DNA of 64,000 nucleotides from Leeuwenhoekiella aestuarii (GTDB lineage Bacteria > Bacteroidota > Bacteroidia > Flavobacteriales > Flavobacteriaceae), in assembly GCF_004104055.1 (NCBI RefSeq), contig NZ_QOVJ01000003.1, positions 558,001 to 622,000 of the forward strand, in the 5' to 3' direction. The notes beneath the pieces are model-generated. The model ran no database searches and was not told the DNA's origin. It saw only the letters and a list, made by a program, of their open reading frames with translations. This document shows positions 63,613 to 64,000 of this stretch, in pieces (the stretch's first letter is position 1; each line of letters opens with the position of its first letter). A program made the translations under genes and the position numbers.

Positions 63613-64000
63613 TTATAGTAATTTTTTGATTGAAGCTTCCATTTTTTGCGGTTTAGTAATAGGGGCATAGCGCTTTACAGGCTTTCCGCTTTTGTCTATG
63701 AGGAATTTAGTGAAATTCCATTTTATTTTGCTTCCTAAAAATCCACCTAATTCCGATTTTAAGTATTTAAAAATCGGGTGAGTTTGAGAACCATTCACAT
63801 CAACTTTATCAAACATGGTAAAGCTAACGCCATAATTTAACTGACAAAACGCTTCAATATCATCTGCAGATCCGGGTTCTTGATTTCCGAATTGATTACA
63901 CGGAAAACCTAAAATTTCAAGACCTTGATCTTTATAGTTCTCATACAATTCTTCAAGTCCTTCATATTGCGGTGTAAGCCCGCATTTACTCGCAGTATTT
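63613..64000 (-). CDS. Glutathione peroxidase-like enzyme (5' end outside window)
   Basis: The C-terminal 129 residues of a thiol peroxidase; the frame is open to the window edge, where [12 protein letters not shown] carries the peroxidatic Cys. [21 protein letters not shown] and [22 protein letters not shown] are the family Gln and Trp motifs. The missing part is the N-terminal strand only. It uses thioredoxin or glutathione to reduce organic and lipid peroxides. It is the upstream gene of the OhrR-like regulator with 0-bp spacing. Confidence 0.95.
   Translation of the reverse strand, partial: NTASKCGLTPQYEGLEELYENYKDQGLEILGFPCNQFGNQEPGSADDIEAFCQLNYGVSFTMFDKVDVNGSQTHPIFKYLKSELGGFLGSKIKWNFTKFLIDKSGKPVKRYAPITKPQKMEASIKKLL

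Noticed and set aside
1-64000. CRISPR arrays, insertion sequences, prophage or integrative elements
   Set aside because: No regularly spaced repeats, transposase, integrase or recombinase genes, or tRNA-flanked borders were seen. The XRE/S24 gene is isolated from any phage genes.

Overview
This window is an ordinary chromosomal segment from a Flavobacteriaceae member (phylum Bacteroidota), probably marine. The evidence is an AT-rich sequence, near absence of Shine-Dalgarno signals, promoters of the Bacteroidota type (TAnnTTTG at -7, TTG near -33), and family-typical genes (OstA-like protein, DUF6048/DUF6452 pair next to rlmD, DUF349 multi-repeat protein, the MoxR-DUF58-DUF4350-DUF4129-SpoIIM cluster, IF-3 with a non-standard start codon). 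I see no rRNA, tRNA, CRISPR array, insertion sequence, phage gene or plasmid function. The genus cannot be fixed from the sequence alone.

Layout. 1-6245: end of a beta-propeller-like secreted protein, a methyltransferase, a DUF349 protein, aroE and two tandem DUF368 genes (undecaprenyl-phosphate translocase family). 6271-12544: TPR protein, OstA-like protein overlapping a class III aminotransferase, CYTH protein, zinc metallopeptidase. 12621-16714: RelA/SpoT, Fur-family and purA genes in one transcription unit. 16778-22451: Ste24-type protease, SpoU-type RNA methyltransferase, CPBP protease, DUF6048/DUF6452 pair, rlmD. 22790-31622: rocD, FKBP lipoprotein, pepT, pyrD, a TPR histidine kinase, HMG-CoA lyase, guaB. 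31689-40830: Skp/OmpH-like chaperone, small unknowns, two overlapping parvulin/SurA-like genes with a MoxR ATPase, aconitase, a lipoprotein, a LexA-like XRE/S24 regulator. 41230-48626: guaA, a LysM/periplasmic-binding fusion, OsmC, and the thrS-infC-rpmI-rplT translation operon. 48683-56897: six-gene DUF58/MoxR/SpoIIM cluster divergent from RDD, TRIC-type channel and PNPOx-type genes. 56933-64000: cyclophilin and NUDIX genes with start codons 2 nt apart, a divergent PlsC acyltransferase, a class-A beta-lactamase-fold hydrolase, a giant ADP/ATP-carrier-like + HEAT-repeat transporter, and an OhrR-like MarR gene directly downstream of a glutathione peroxidase gene cut by the window edge.

How genes work together. 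Themes are purine nucleotide supply (purA, guaB, guaA, with RelA/SpoT), envelope assembly (OstA, Skp, SurA-like proteins, DUF368, LysM protein, cyclophilin/FKBP lipoproteins) and translation. No complete novel system is obvious. The most intriguing locus is 59250-63157: a candidate sigma-54 promoter, a serine hydrolase gene, and a canonical terminator hairpin that lies inside the first codons of the overlapping transporter gene. Next are the operator-like repeat at the S24 regulator, the AUA-started infC, the stop-codon hairpin of aconitase, and the MoxR/SpoIIM cluster.
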